A stretch of DNA of 64,000 bases, from positions 124,001-188,000 of the forward strand of contig NZ_JAQKPV010000003.1 in assembly GCF_028200735.1 (NCBI RefSeq), read 5' to 3'. Within the stretch, counting starts at the first letter, position 1. Each line of letters begins with the position of its first letter. Position numbers and translations under genes: made by a program. Positions 26,441 to 36,570 of the stretch are shown one piece after another. This DNA is from Streptomyces sp. ACA25 (GTDB lineage Bacteria; Actinomycetota; Actinomycetes; Streptomycetales; Streptomycetaceae). The notes below the pieces were generated by a model. The model was not told the DNA's origin, ran no database searches, and worked only from the letters and a program-made list of their open reading frames with translations.

Positions 26441-29400
26441 ATGAGAAGGATGAGCGAGGAACGGGAAGTCTCCGGCAGCAGCAGCAGCGACGCGGCCCAC
26501 GGCTATCTGCGGTTCCCCCACCTGCACGGGGAGCTGCTCTGCTTCGTGACCGAGGACGATCTCTGGCTGGCCCCGCTGGCGGCCGGGGGCGGGGAGCCCG
26601 GGCGGGCCTGGCGGCTGACCGTGGACCGCACCCGGCTGGGCAAGCCCCGCTTCTCCCCCGACGGTCGCTCCCTCGCGTTCACCAGCTGGCGCACCCTGGC
26701 CCCCGAGGTCCATCTCGTGCCGGTGTCCGGCGGGCCGGCCCGGCAGCTCACCCACTGGGGAGCCACCGACACCGAGGTCTGCGGATGGGCGGGCGACCGG
26801 GTGCTGGCCGTCGGCTCGCACGGCCAGCCGTTCCCCCACTTCACCTGGTCCCACCACGTACCCACCGACGGAGGACCGGCCGAACAGCTGCCCTGGGGGC
26901 CGGTGAGCGACCTCGCGGTCAGCGGCCGGGGCGGCGAGCGCCGCACTCTCCTGCTCACCGGCAAGGCCCCGCACGAGCCGGCCTCCTGGAAGCGGTACCG
27001 GGGCGGCGCCACCGGACGGCTCTGGCTGCACGGGCGCCGGATCCTCCCGGAGCTGGCCGGGCACCTGGACTGCCCGATGTTCGTCGGCGACCGGATCGCC
27101 TTCCTGTCCGACCACGAAGGGGTCGGCAACCTCTACTCCTGCCGCCCCGACGGCTCGCAGCTGCTCCGGCACACCGACCACGACGCCTTCTACGCCCGGC
27201 ACGCCGCCACCGACGGCAGCCGGGTGGTCTACCAGTGCGGCGGCGAGCTCTGGCTGGTGGACGAGCTCGGCGCCGGCAGCCGGCCGCGGCGGCTCGACGT
27301 CCGGCTCGGCGGGCCGCGGCCCGGCCGCCGCCGCCATCCGGTGCCGACCACGCGCAATGTGCGCGCGCTGGCGGTGGACACCACCGGCCGGGCCAGCGCC
27401 GTGGCCGTGCGCGGCAGCCTGTACTGGCTCACCCACCGGGACGGCCCCTCCCGGGTCGTCGCACACGCCCCGGGCGTCCGGGTGCGGCTGCCGGAGATGC
27501 TCGGGGACACCGGGCGCGTCGCCTACATCACCGACGCCGGCGGCGAGGACGCGATCGAGATCGCCCACCTCCCCCGGGCCACCGGCGGCCACGCCCCCCG
27601 GCCACTGCCCGCCGGGGATCTTGGCCGGGTGCGGGAGCTGGTGGCCGCCCCGGACGGCCGGTCGGTCGCCGTCGCGGCGCACGACGGCCGGCTGCTCCTG
27701 GTGTCCGTGCCCGAGGAGCCCGCGGCCGAGGAGCCCGGTACCGCGGAACCCGGGGAGGGCGAACCGGCGGCCGGGGAGGCCTGCGAGGTGACGGAGCTGG
27801 TCCGCTCCGTCAACGGCCCCGTGCGGGACCTGGCGTTCTCTCCCGACTCCGGCTGGCTGGCCTGGGCCCATCCGGGCATCGGCCGGTCCCTGAGCCAGAT
27901 CAGGATCGCCCGGCTCGGCGCGCAGCACCGCACCCTGCTCGATGTCACGGACGGCCGCTTCGAGGACGAGGAGCCGGTCTTCACCCGGGACGGACGGTAC
28001 CTGGCGTTCCTCTCCTGGCGCGGCTTCGACCCGGTCTACGACGTGCACACCGGCGACCTGTCGTTCCCGCTGGGCTGCCGGCCGTACCTGGTGCCCCTGT
28101 CCTCCGCGACCCCCTCCCCCTTCGCCCTCACACCCGAGGGGCGCCCGGCGGCAGGCGGCCTCGACCCGGCCGACACCGGCGGCGAGGACAGCCCGGTGAT
28201 GGTGGAGGCCGAAGGCCTGGACAGCCGGGTCACCCCGTTCCCGGTGCCCGCCTCGAAGTACTCCGCGCTGCATCCGGTGAGCGGCGGCGGGCTGGTCTGG
28301 CTGCGCTGGCCGATCTCCGGTGCGCTCGGGGAGACCTTCGCCAACCCCGCGGACACCTCGGGCGGCCCGACCCTGGTGCACTTCGACCCCGCGAAGGGCA
28401 AGAGCACCGACCTCACCCGCGAGGTCGACTGGTTCGCTGCCAGCGGGGACGGCACCCGGCTGGTGGTCTCCGAGGACGACGAGCTGCGCGCCGTCCCGGC
28501 CACGGAGCTGCCCGACGTGGAGTCCACGGTCCACGTGGACCTGCGGCGGATCGTGCATCACGTGGACCCCGGCGCCGAGTGGCGGCAGTCCTTCGAGGAG
28601 GCGGGCCGACTCATCCGGGACTACTTCTGGGAGCCGGGCATGGGCGGCATCGACTGGCCGGAGGTGCTCGCCCAGTACCGTCCGCTGCTCGCCCGGGTCG
28701 CCACCCCGGACGAGTTCGCCGACCTGCTCCGGGAAACCCTCGGCGAGCTGGGCACCTCGCACGCCTACGTCCAGGCGTCCCGCCGTAACGAAGGACCGCC
28801 GCACTACCAGCGGGCCCAGGGCCTGCTGGGCGCCGACTTCCTGCACGACCGCGACGCCGGCTGGCGGCTGGCCCGGATTCTGCCGGGCGACTCCTCCGAC
28901 TCCCGGGCCCGTTCCCCACTGGCCGGTTCCGGCGTCCGGGAGGGCGCGATCCTCACCCATATCGACGGGCGCCCGGTGGACGCGCACAGCGGTCCGTGGC
29001 CACTGCTGGCCGCGACCGGCGGCACCTCCGTGGAACTGCGCTTCCTGGAGGACGGCGAGCGGCCCCGGCGGGTGGCGATCACCACGCTGACGGACGAACG
29101 GCCGCTGCGCTACCAGGACTGGGTGGCCCGGCGCCGCGAGGCGGTCCGCAAGCTCAGCGACGGTGTCTGCGGCTACGTGCACATCCCCGACATGGGCGGC
29201 TCGGGCTGGGCGCAGTTCAACCGGGACCTGCGGCGGGAGTTCTCCCGGCCCGCACTGATCGTGGACGTCCGGGGCAACGCGGGCGGCCACATCAGCGAGC
29301 TGGTGGTGGAGAAGCTGACCCGCCGGATCCTCGGCTGGGACCTCACCCGGAACGCCCAGCCGGTGAGCTACGCCTCGGACGCGCCGCGCGGCCCGGTGGT

Positions 29401-29797
29401 GGCCCTGGCCGACGAGGCCACCTCCTCCGACGGCGACATGATCACCGCGGCGTTCCGGCTGCTGCGCCTCGGGCCGGTGGTCGGCTGCCGCACCTGGGGC
29501 GGGGTGGTCGGGATGACGGGCCGGCACCGCCTGGGCGACGGCACCGTCATCACGGTGCCGATGAACGCCGCCTGGTTCGACGCCTACGGCTGGGACGTGG
29601 AGAACCACGGAGTGGAGCCCGACATCGAGGCCCTCCGCACCCCACTGGACTGGGCGGAGGGCCGCTACCGGGTCCTGGCCACCGCCGTGCGCACCGCGCT
29701 GGAGCTGCTGGAACGCCACCCGGCGGCCGCCCCGCCCGACTACTCGGGAGTGCCGGACCGGCGGCGGCCCCCGTTGCCGCCGCGCCCGCCGGCCTGA
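26441..29797 (+). CDS. Tricorn-type S41 peptidase
   Basis: A 1118-aa cytosolic self-compartmentalising protease homologue that trims peptides downstream of the proteasome. The N-terminal part (about 20-650) is beta-propeller with repeated PDGR, FSPD and FTRDGRYLAFLSW motifs. A tricorn C1 domain (FEEAGRLIRDYFWEP), a PDZ domain (LAGSGVREGAILTHIDGRPV) and the S41 catalytic core follow. Residues equivalent to the archaeal active site are visible: Ser-His in ELGTSHAYV, nucleophile serine in EATSSDGDMI, and glutamate in NHGVEPDIE. ATG 26441 has GGGGG upstream; ATG 26450 is also in frame but lies directly on its only ribosome-site match. Confidence 0.92.
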   Translation: MRRMSEEREVSGSSSSDAAHGYLRFPHLHGELLCFVTEDDLWLAPLAAGGGEPGRAWRLTVDRTRLGKPRFSPDGRSLAFTSWRTLAPEVHLVPVSGGPARQLTHWGATDTEVCGWAGDRVLAVGSHGQPFPHFTWSHHVPTDGGPAEQLPWGPVSDLAVSGRGGERRTLLLTGKAPHEPASWKRYRGGATGRLWLHGRRILPELAGHLDCPMFVGDRIAFLSDHEGVGNLYSCRPDGSQLLRHTDHDAFYARHAATDGSRVVYQCGGELWLVDELGAGSRPRRLDVRLGGPRPGRRRHPVPTTRNVRALAVDTTGRASAVAVRGSLYWLTHRDGPSRVVAHAPGVRVRLPEMLGDTGRVAYITDAGGEDAIEIAHLPRATGGHAPRPLPAGDLGRVRELVAAPDGRSVAVAAHDGRLLLVSVPEEPAAEEPGTAEPGEGEPAAGEACEVTELVRSVNGPVRDLAFSPDSGWLAWAHPGIGRSLSQIRIARLGAQHRTLLDVTDGRFEDEEPVFTRDGRYLAFLSWRGFDPVYDVHTGDLSFPLGCRPYLVPLSSATPSPFALTPEGRPAAGGLDPADTGGEDSPVMVEAEGLDSRVTPFPVPASKYSALHPVSGGGLVWLRWPISGALGETFANPADTSGGPTLVHFDPAKGKSTDLTREVDWFAASGDGTRLVVSEDDELRAVPATELPDVESTVHVDLRRIVHHVDPGAEWRQSFEEAGRLIRDYFWEPGMGGIDWPEVLAQYRPLLARVATPDEFADLLRETLGELGTSHAYVQASRRNEGPPHYQRAQGLLGADFLHDRDAGWRLARILPGDSSDSRARSPLAGSGVREGAILTHIDGRPVDAHSGPWPLLAATGGTSVELRFLEDGERPRRVAITTLTDERPLRYQDWVARRREAVRKLSDGVCGYVHIPDMGGSGWAQFNRDLRREFSRPALIVDVRGNAGGHISELVVEKLTRRILGWDLTRNAQPVSYASDAPRGPVVALADEATSSDGDMITAAFRLLRLGPVVGCRTWGGVVGMTGRHRLGDGTVITVPMNAAWFDAYGWDVENHGVEPDIEALRTPLDWAEGRYRVLATAVRTALELLERHPAAAPPDYSGVPDRRRPPLPPRPPA

Positions 29798-29857
29798 CCC
29801 GAGTGGCCTGCCGGGCCGGTCACGGCCCGCGCCCGCCGGCTCCGGAGTCCCGCCGGC

Positions 29858-30760
29858 TCAGCCGTCGGCCGCCGGGGTGCGGGTCCGCTCGTCGGCCGCG
29901 CCGCCCGCTCCGACCAGGCCCCGCCGGGTGCCGTCGGCGAGGCGGGGCGCGAACCGCCGCATCTCGCGGGCGCCGAACGTCCCGATGATCGAGGGCAGAT
30001 GACCGCGGACCGGCTGCATCCCGCGCAGCCACCACTGTCCGTAGACGTGGGCGGAGCGCCGCTCGATCCCGGCGACGAGGCGGTCGACGGCGGGCTCCAG
30101 CGGGTAGGTGCGGTTCGTCGGCCACGGCAGGGTCCGGCGCATCTCCCGCATGACGTCGTCCTCGTCCGCGCCGCGCACCATGTCGGTGTCGGTCCAGCTG
30201 AGGTAGCCGACCCCGACCCGCACCCCGCGGTACCCGAGCTCGGCGCGCAGGCTGTGGGCGAAGGCCTCGACGCCGGACTTCGACGCGCAGTAGGCCGTCA
30301 TCAGCGGGGCCGGAGTGAGCGCGGCGAGGGAAGCGATCTGCAGGAAGTAGCCCTTGCTCGCCAGCAGCGCGGGCAGGAACGCCCGGCAGGTGACGGTGGA
30401 GCCGATGAGGTTGACCTCGATGACCCGGCGCCAGGTCGCGTCGTCGGACTCCGCGAAGGGGCCGCCCGCGGCGACGCCGGCGTTGGCCACCACGACGTCC
30501 ACCGCGCCGAAGCACTCCACGACCTCGCGCGCGGTCCGCTCCATCACCGCCGTGTCGGTCACGTCGGCGTGCCAGCAGGCCGACTCCCCGGGGAGCGAGT
30601 CGGCGACCTCCCGCAGTTGCTCCGGCTCCAGGCCGAGCAGCGCGACCCTGGCGCCGCGGGCGGAGAGTTTCCTGGCCAGCAGCTCACCCACGCCGCGGGC
30701 CGCACCGGTGACCACAGCCACCTGGCCGGTGAGGTCGCGGCGCGACCCGAGAATGCTCAT
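29858..30760 (-). CDS. Short-chain dehydrogenase/reductase
   Basis: A 300-aa NAD(P)-dependent SDR. It has the TGxxxGxG cofactor loop TGAARGVG (residues 19-26), NAG in VVANAGVA, and the catalytic YxxxK as AYCASKSG; the usual serine lies in LQIASLAA. The ATG has AGGAGA 6 nt upstream and overlaps the hydrolase stop as ATGA. Third gene of the monooxygenase-hydrolase-SDR operon, with the same order as mymA-lipR-sadH of Mycobacterium. The substrate is probably a lipid-like or cyclic alcohol/ketone (inference). Confidence 0.88.
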   Translation of the reverse strand: MSILGSRRDLTGQVAVVTGAARGVGELLARKLSARGARVALLGLEPEQLREVADSLPGESACWHADVTDTAVMERTAREVVECFGAVDVVVANAGVAAGGPFAESDDATWRRVIEVNLIGSTVTCRAFLPALLASKGYFLQIASLAALTPAPLMTAYCASKSGVEAFAHSLRAELGYRGVRVGVGYLSWTDTDMVRGADEDDVMREMRRTLPWPTNRTYPLEPAVDRLVAGIERRSAHVYGQWWLRGMQPVRGHLPSIIGTFGAREMRRFAPRLADGTRRGLVGAGGAADERTRTPAADG

Positions 30761-31794
30761 GCGGTCTCCTGTGCGGGTTGCGGGTCGGTCCCCTGCGCGG
30801 GCGCCTGGTCGGTCTCCGGGGCTGCCTCCGGGGCAGCGGCCCGGCCTGCCGGGCCCAGCTCCCGCAGCACCTGCGCGACCACGGCGGGGTCCTCCAGCGG
30901 GGTCATATGGCCGAGGCCGGGCAGCATGTGCAGCTCGGTGAGGGCCGGCAACCCCTGCACCATGCGGTGGGCGAGCACGGGCGGGGTCAGCCGGTCGGCG
31001 TCCCCGTGCACCACCGCCGTGGGGACGGTCAGATCCGCCAGACGGTCGGCGAGCGCGAGCGTGCTGAGCACCCCGGCCCATTCCGCGCGCACCTTGCGGG
31101 GGCAGGCGTGCACCATCTCGGCCACCTGGGTGCGCAGTGCGGCCGAGGCTCCCGCTCCCAGCGTGCTGTGGGCGAGCACCCGCTTGCCCAGCGGTGTGAC
31201 CGGGCCCAGCGGGAGGGCGGCGGTGAAGACCAGCTTCTGAACCCGGTACCGCAGCTTCACCGAACGGATGGGTGCCACCCGTGCCTCGTGCAGCAGCCGC
31301 TCCATGCCGGTGCTGCACAGCATCGCCGCGGAGACCCGTTCCCGGAACACCTGCCGCCGGGCGGCGGCCACCAGGGTCATGGCCCCCATCGAGTGCCCTC
31401 CGGCCACCACCTTTTCGCCGGGCTCGGTGGTGGCTTCCAGCACCGCGCAGAGGTCGTCGGCCAGCGCCTCGGTGTCACAGCTCCCGGGGGTGGCCGGGGA
31501 ACGGCCGTGGCCGCGCTGGTCGTAGAGCACCACCCGGTGGGTGCCGGCCAGCTGCCGAATCACCGGCTCCCAGAAGGTGGTGTTGCAGGTCCACCCGTGC
31601 GCCAGCAGCACGGTGGGGCCGTCCACGCGGCCGTGTATCTCGGTGTGCAACCGGGCGCCGCCGGTCGACTCGACCGTCAGCTCCCGCACGTCACCCTGCC
31701 CGTCCTCGGCCGTCCTCGCAGCTCCCACTGGGTCCCCTCGCTTTCCGGTTGTCCTGTCCCTGCTGTCCGTCATGTCTTCCGGTTCCCCGCTCAT
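30757..31794 (-). CDS. Alpha/beta hydrolase
   Basis: A 345-aa hydrolase of the alpha/beta fold. It shows the oxyanion-region LAHGWTCNTTFW, the nucleophile elbow GGHSMGAMT (Ser), the acid in VVHGDADRLTPP and the catalytic histidine in LPGLGHMTPLE. Both ends overlap neighbours as ATGA junctions, and GAGG precedes the start at 31794; ATG 31773 is an internal alternative. In this operon it would hydrolyse the ester made by the Baeyer-Villiger enzyme (inference). The C-terminal 35 residues are Pro/Ala-rich and probably disordered. Confidence 0.88.
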   Translation of the reverse strand: MSGEPEDMTDSRDRTTGKRGDPVGAARTAEDGQGDVRELTVESTGGARLHTEIHGRVDGPTVLLAHGWTCNTTFWEPVIRQLAGTHRVVLYDQRGHGRSPATPGSCDTEALADDLCAVLEATTEPGEKVVAGGHSMGAMTLVAAARRQVFRERVSAAMLCSTGMERLLHEARVAPIRSVKLRYRVQKLVFTAALPLGPVTPLGKRVLAHSTLGAGASAALRTQVAEMVHACPRKVRAEWAGVLSTLALADRLADLTVPTAVVHGDADRLTPPVLAHRMVQGLPALTELHMLPGLGHMTPLEDPAVVAQVLRELGPAGRAAAPEAAPETDQAPAQGTDPQPAQETA

Positions 31795-33278
31795 ACCGTC
31801 GCCTCTTTCCGGTTCCGCAGCACCTCGTACTCCTCCAGGTCGACCGTCCTGGTGATCCGGCGGAACTCGCCGGTGGTGCCGGGCCAGACCGTAGTGTTGC
31901 GGCCGTTGGCGTCCAGATACCAGCTGTCGCAGCCGCCGGTGGTCCACACCGTGCGCCGCATCCGTTCCTGCAGCCGGTCGTTGTAGGCGCGCACCGCCTC
32001 CGGCCTGGGGGTGAGCGCCGCCCTGCCGCCGAGTGCGGAGAGCTTGGCCAGGAAGTCGGCCAGGTAGTTCAGCTGGGACTCGATCATGAGGATCATCGAG
32101 CTGTTTCCCAGGCCGGTGTTGGGCCCGATGACGGTCATGAAGTTGGGGAACGCCGCCGCGGTGCTGCCGCGCAGGGCGGCCATCCCGTCCTTCCACTCCT
32201 CCGCCAGGGTGGTGCCGTTGGCGCCCGTGATGCGCTGGGCGATCGGCATGTCGGTGACCTGGAAACCGGTGCCGAAGACAATGACGTCCGCCTCCGCCTC
32301 GGTGCCGTCGGCGGCGATCAGTGTGCTGCCGCGGACCTCCCGCAGGGCGGAGGACACCACCTCCACGTGAGGTTTGGTGAGCGCCGGGTACCAGGTGTTG
32401 GACAGCAGGATGCGCTTGCAGCCGATCCGGTAGCCGGGGGTGAGCCGGCGCCGCAGCTCCGGGTCCCGGACCGCCTTCCGCAGGTGCAGCAGGGCCACCC
32501 GCTCCACCGTCCGCAATTGGTCCGGGTGCTTGGCGAAGGCACCGACCTGGAGTTCCCGAATGCCCCAGAGCAGCTTCCGGCGGAGCGCCCGGGTGACGGG
32601 AAGCCTGGCGTGCAGGGCGCGTTCCAGGCCGCTGATCCGCCGGTCCGCCCGGGGCAGCACCCAGGGGGCGGTGCGCTGGAAGACGGTGAGCCGCCGCACC
32701 TGCCGCTCGATCGCCGGCACGATCTGGACCGCCGAGGCCCCGGTGCCGATCATGGCGACCCGCTTGCCGCGCAGCGAGTGGCCGTGGTCCCAGCGAGCGG
32801 AGTGGAAGACCTTGCCGGGGAAGCCGTCGAGCCCGGGCACGTCCGGAAGTTTCGGGTCGGAGAGCGGTCCGGTGGCGGACACCACCATGTCCGCGGTGAG
32901 CGTGCCGCGGGAGGTGTCGATGACCCAGTGCAGCTGGTCGTGGTCCCAGCGCAGGTGCTCCACCTCGGTGTGGAGACGGAGATGGGAACGGAGCCCGAAG
33001 GTGTCGGTGACCCATTCCAGGTAGGCCCGGATGTGTTCCTGTCCGGAGAAGTTGCGCGGCCACTCGGGGTTGGGCGCGAAGGAGAAGGAGTACAGGTGGG
33101 AGGGGACGTCACAGGCGCAGCCGGGGTAGGTGTTGTCCCGCCAGGTGCCGCCGACGGCACCGGCCCGCTCCAGGATCGTGAAGTCCGTGATCCCCTCGCG
33201 GCGCAGCCGCACCGCGGCACCGAGACCACCGAATCCGGATCCGATCACCGCCACTCGCACATGATCGCGTTCGTCCAT
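31791..33278 (-). CDS. Baeyer-Villiger type flavin monooxygenase
   Basis: A 495-aa FAD/NADPH class B monooxygenase that inserts oxygen next to carbonyls or oxidises heteroatoms. It has the FAD GxGxxG loop GSGFGGLGAA (13-22), a perfect FxGxxxHxxxW fingerprint as FPGKVFHSARW (near 165), a second Rossmann loop GTGASAVQIVPAI for NADPH, and FGTGFQVTD. Start ATG 33278 has GGAGG 5 nt upstream. First gene of a tightly overlapping three-gene operon. EthA/MymA-like enzymes are the closest described class. Confidence 0.92.
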   Translation of the reverse strand: MDERDHVRVAVIGSGFGGLGAAVRLRREGITDFTILERAGAVGGTWRDNTYPGCACDVPSHLYSFSFAPNPEWPRNFSGQEHIRAYLEWVTDTFGLRSHLRLHTEVEHLRWDHDQLHWVIDTSRGTLTADMVVSATGPLSDPKLPDVPGLDGFPGKVFHSARWDHGHSLRGKRVAMIGTGASAVQIVPAIERQVRRLTVFQRTAPWVLPRADRRISGLERALHARLPVTRALRRKLLWGIRELQVGAFAKHPDQLRTVERVALLHLRKAVRDPELRRRLTPGYRIGCKRILLSNTWYPALTKPHVEVVSSALREVRGSTLIAADGTEAEADVIVFGTGFQVTDMPIAQRITGANGTTLAEEWKDGMAALRGSTAAAFPNFMTVIGPNTGLGNSSMILMIESQLNYLADFLAKLSALGGRAALTPRPEAVRAYNDRLQERMRRTVWTTGGCDSWYLDANGRNTTVWPGTTGEFRRITRTVDLEEYEVLRNRKEATV

Positions 33279-33298
33279 GCCACCTCCTCGACCTTTAC

Positions 33299-34453
<1,155 letters not shown>

Positions 34454-34530
34454 CCGCCGGAGCCCGGCCGAGGGGGCGGCCGGCCACCCGCCCTCCCGGG
34501 CCGGCCCCCTCCGGCCCGGGAGCGGGCGCG

Positions 34531-35907
34531 TCACGTGCGGTCGGCGCCGGCGAGAGCCAGCCCGGCCTCGCCCGCGGCGTCGAAGGCGTCGTCGACGGCC
34601 ACCACCTCACGGCCGGTCGCGGCCAGCATGGAGGCGGCGATCGCCGCCCGCATGCCGCCCGCGCAGTGGACCCAGACGGTCCGGCCGGCGGGCACCTCGC
34701 CGATTCGGGAGTGCAGGCGGTGGATCGGAATGTGCAGCGAACCCTCGACATGGCCGTCCGCCCGCTCGGAGTCCCGCCGCACGTCCAGAACCACCGGCTC
34801 CCCTCCGGTCCTGCGGGCATCGGCCAGCCCGGCGAACGTCGACCGCGGGAAGGACTGCAGCTCGTCGCCTTCGCGCACCCACTCCACCGGGTTCCCGACG
34901 GCAGCGGCGGCCGGACGGTCGATGCCGACCTGTACCAGTTCCCGCTGGGCCTCCGCGAGCTGCTCAGGGCTCTCCGCGAGCAGTGTGACCGGCTTGCCCC
35001 ACGGGATCAGCCAGGCCAGGTAGGTCCCCGGCTTCCCGTCCGCCTCGAAGTTGAAGGACCCCGCGACATGCCCTTCGGCGAATGCCATGCGGCTGCGCAG
35101 GTCCACCACCCACTCGCCGCCCGCCAGCCGCTCCGCGATCTCCCCGGCGTCGGCCGGCTGCGGCGGGGTCAGGTCCACCGGGTCGGGCCCGGCCGCGTTC
35201 CTCGGCCCCATGTGCGCGTAGTAGGCGGGGATGTCGTCCAGGCCGGCGAGCATGTCCGCGACGAAGCTGTCCACGTCCATGGTCAGGGCGCTGTTGCTCT
35301 TGCGCTCGTGTCCGATCGTGGTGCTGTCCCCTTCGGCTTGTGCGGAGGAGCAGAAGCTGCCGAAGCCGTGGGTCGGGAGCACCGGCACCGTGTCGTCGAG
35401 CTCGTCCGCCAGCCGGTGCGCCGAGGCGTGCTGCGCACGCGCAAGCCACTCGGTGAGGCGCGGCTCGACCAGGTCGGGCCGTCCCACGCTGCCGATCAGC
35501 AGTGAGCCGCCGGTGAACGCCGCCACCCCGTGGCCGTCCTCCTGGAGCACGTAGGAGGTGTGGTGGGGGGTGTGTCCGGGGGTGGCCACGGCCCGCAGGG
35601 TGAGTCCCTCCTCGATCTCCACCGTGTCCCCGTCGGCGACCGGGGTGCGCGTGAAACGCACCCGTGCGTCGGCGGGCACCAGGTACCGCGCACCGGTGAC
35701 CCGGGCGAGCTCCAGGCCTCCGCTGACGTAGTCGTTGTGCACGTGCGTCTCCAGCACGTGCGTGATGCGCACGCCGCGCCGGGCCGCCACGGTGATGAGC
35801 CGGTCGATGTCACGCGGCGGGTCCACCACGAAGGCGGTGGCTCCCCCTCCCGCCAGGTAACTGCGGTTGCCCAGACCCTCGGTCTCCACGGTGTCGATGA
35901 AGAACAC
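34531..35907 (-). CDS. Persulfide dioxygenase-rhodanese fusion (CstB-like)
   Basis: A 458-aa protein that oxidises low-molecular-weight persulfide and transfers sulfur, detoxifying sulfide. The N-terminal metallo-beta-lactamase domain (1-250) has THVHNDYVSGG (H55, H57, D59) and GHTPHH (H112); the segment that carries the third iron ligand in ETHE1-type enzymes reads FTGGSLL rather than GD, so that ligand may come from elsewhere. The first rhodanese domain (about 255-345) lacks a cysteine in its loop (LLAESPEQ). The second (about 365-455) has the active cysteine in WVHCAGGMRAA. A CstR-type operator lies directly before its start. Confidence 0.88.
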   Translation of the reverse strand: MFFIDTVETEGLGNRSYLAGGGATAFVVDPPRDIDRLITVAARRGVRITHVLETHVHNDYVSGGLELARVTGARYLVPADARVRFTRTPVADGDTVEIEEGLTLRAVATPGHTPHHTSYVLQEDGHGVAAFTGGSLLIGSVGRPDLVEPRLTEWLARAQHASAHRLADELDDTVPVLPTHGFGSFCSSAQAEGDSTTIGHERKSNSALTMDVDSFVADMLAGLDDIPAYYAHMGPRNAAGPDPVDLTPPQPADAGEIAERLAGGEWVVDLRSRMAFAEGHVAGSFNFEADGKPGTYLAWLIPWGKPVTLLAESPEQLAEAQRELVQVGIDRPAAAAVGNPVEWVREGDELQSFPRSTFAGLADARRTGGEPVVLDVRRDSERADGHVEGSLHIPIHRLHSRIGEVPAGRTVWVHCAGGMRAAIAASMLAATGREVVAVDDAFDAAGEAGLALAGADRT

Positions 35908-35929
35908 GTCGCGCTCCCTTCTCGGGGTT

Positions 35930-35943
35930 TACCCCCTGGGGTA
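35930..35943 (-). promoter_or_regulatory. CstR/CsoR-type operator 2
   Basis: TACCCC-CT-GGGGTA, same core as operator 1, 23 bp upstream of the persulfide dioxygenase start at 35907. A looser ATAC/GTAT pair at about 35965-35980 may be a degenerate extra site facing the DUF302 gene. Confidence 0.78.
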
Positions 35944-36084
35944 TTTGGTGCCACCGTAACACGCATACGGGTGGGGGTATTCCAGCCGCCCCTGCCGGAA
36001 GCCTGGATCCCCCGCAAACCGGGACAGGTGGAGCATCATCGGAGGACGGGTACCCGTGCCGCCCGCACTCACCAGGAGGAACCC

Positions 36085-36471
36085 ATGCGCTACGACCGCA
36101 GCGTCCGCGTACGGACGGATTTCGCCACCACCGTGACCGCCGTCCGGGAAGCCCTGGCCGCGCAGGGCTTCGGTGTCCTCACGGAGATCGACGTCTCCGC
36201 CACCCTCAAGGCCAAACTCGACCTGGACCTGGAGGACTACCTGATCCTCGGCGCCTGCAACCCCGCCCTGGCGCACCGGGCGCTGGAGGAGGACCGCTCC
36301 ATCGGACTGCTCCTCCCCTGCAATGTCGTCGTCCGACGGGAGGGCGACACCACCCTCGTCCAGGCCCTGGACCCGGCCACCATGGTCACGCTCACCGAGA
36401 GCCCCGCCATCGAACCGGTGGCCGCCGAGGCCAGGGGACGGCTCGACGCGGCCCTCGCCTCCCTGGCCTGA
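36085..36471 (+). CDS. DUF302 domain protein
   Basis: A 128-aa cytosolic protein with the DUF302 fold: an opening strand YDRSVRVRTDFATTVTAVREALAAQGFGVLTEID, then YLILGACNPALAHRALEED and a single cysteine in LLPCNVVVRR. AGGAGG lies 5 nt before the ATG. It is divergent from the persulfide dioxygenase and shares its regulatory region. DUF302 proteins often accompany sulfur-oxidation genes; the biochemical role is unknown. Confidence 0.85.
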   Translation: MRYDRSVRVRTDFATTVTAVREALAAQGFGVLTEIDVSATLKAKLDLDLEDYLILGACNPALAHRALEEDRSIGLLLPCNVVVRREGDTTLVQALDPATMVTLTESPAIEPVAAEARGRLDAALASLA

Positions 36472-36502
36472 ACCGCCCGGCGCTCCGGCCCCCGCCTTGA
36501 CG

Positions 36503-36518
36503 GGCCCCCGCGGGGGCC
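36503..36518 (+). terminator. Palindromic terminator-like hairpin
   Basis: GGCCCCCG immediately followed by CGGGGGCC, 31 bp after the DUF302 stop and before the MerR gene. Confidence 0.5.
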
Positions 36519-36570
36519 GTCCCGTCACCGGCCCGGAACCCCCGGCTGGTGCGGCACTAGGCTGCTGGGC

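Noticed and set aside
26375..29719. 1114-codon minus-strand open frame
   Set aside because: Antisense shadow of the tricorn gene, whose sense frame has clear catalytic motifs.
30761..31318. Upstream extension of the SDR frame
   Set aside because: It lies inside the hydrolase gene in another frame; the cofactor motif and AGGAGA-supported ATG place the start at 30760.
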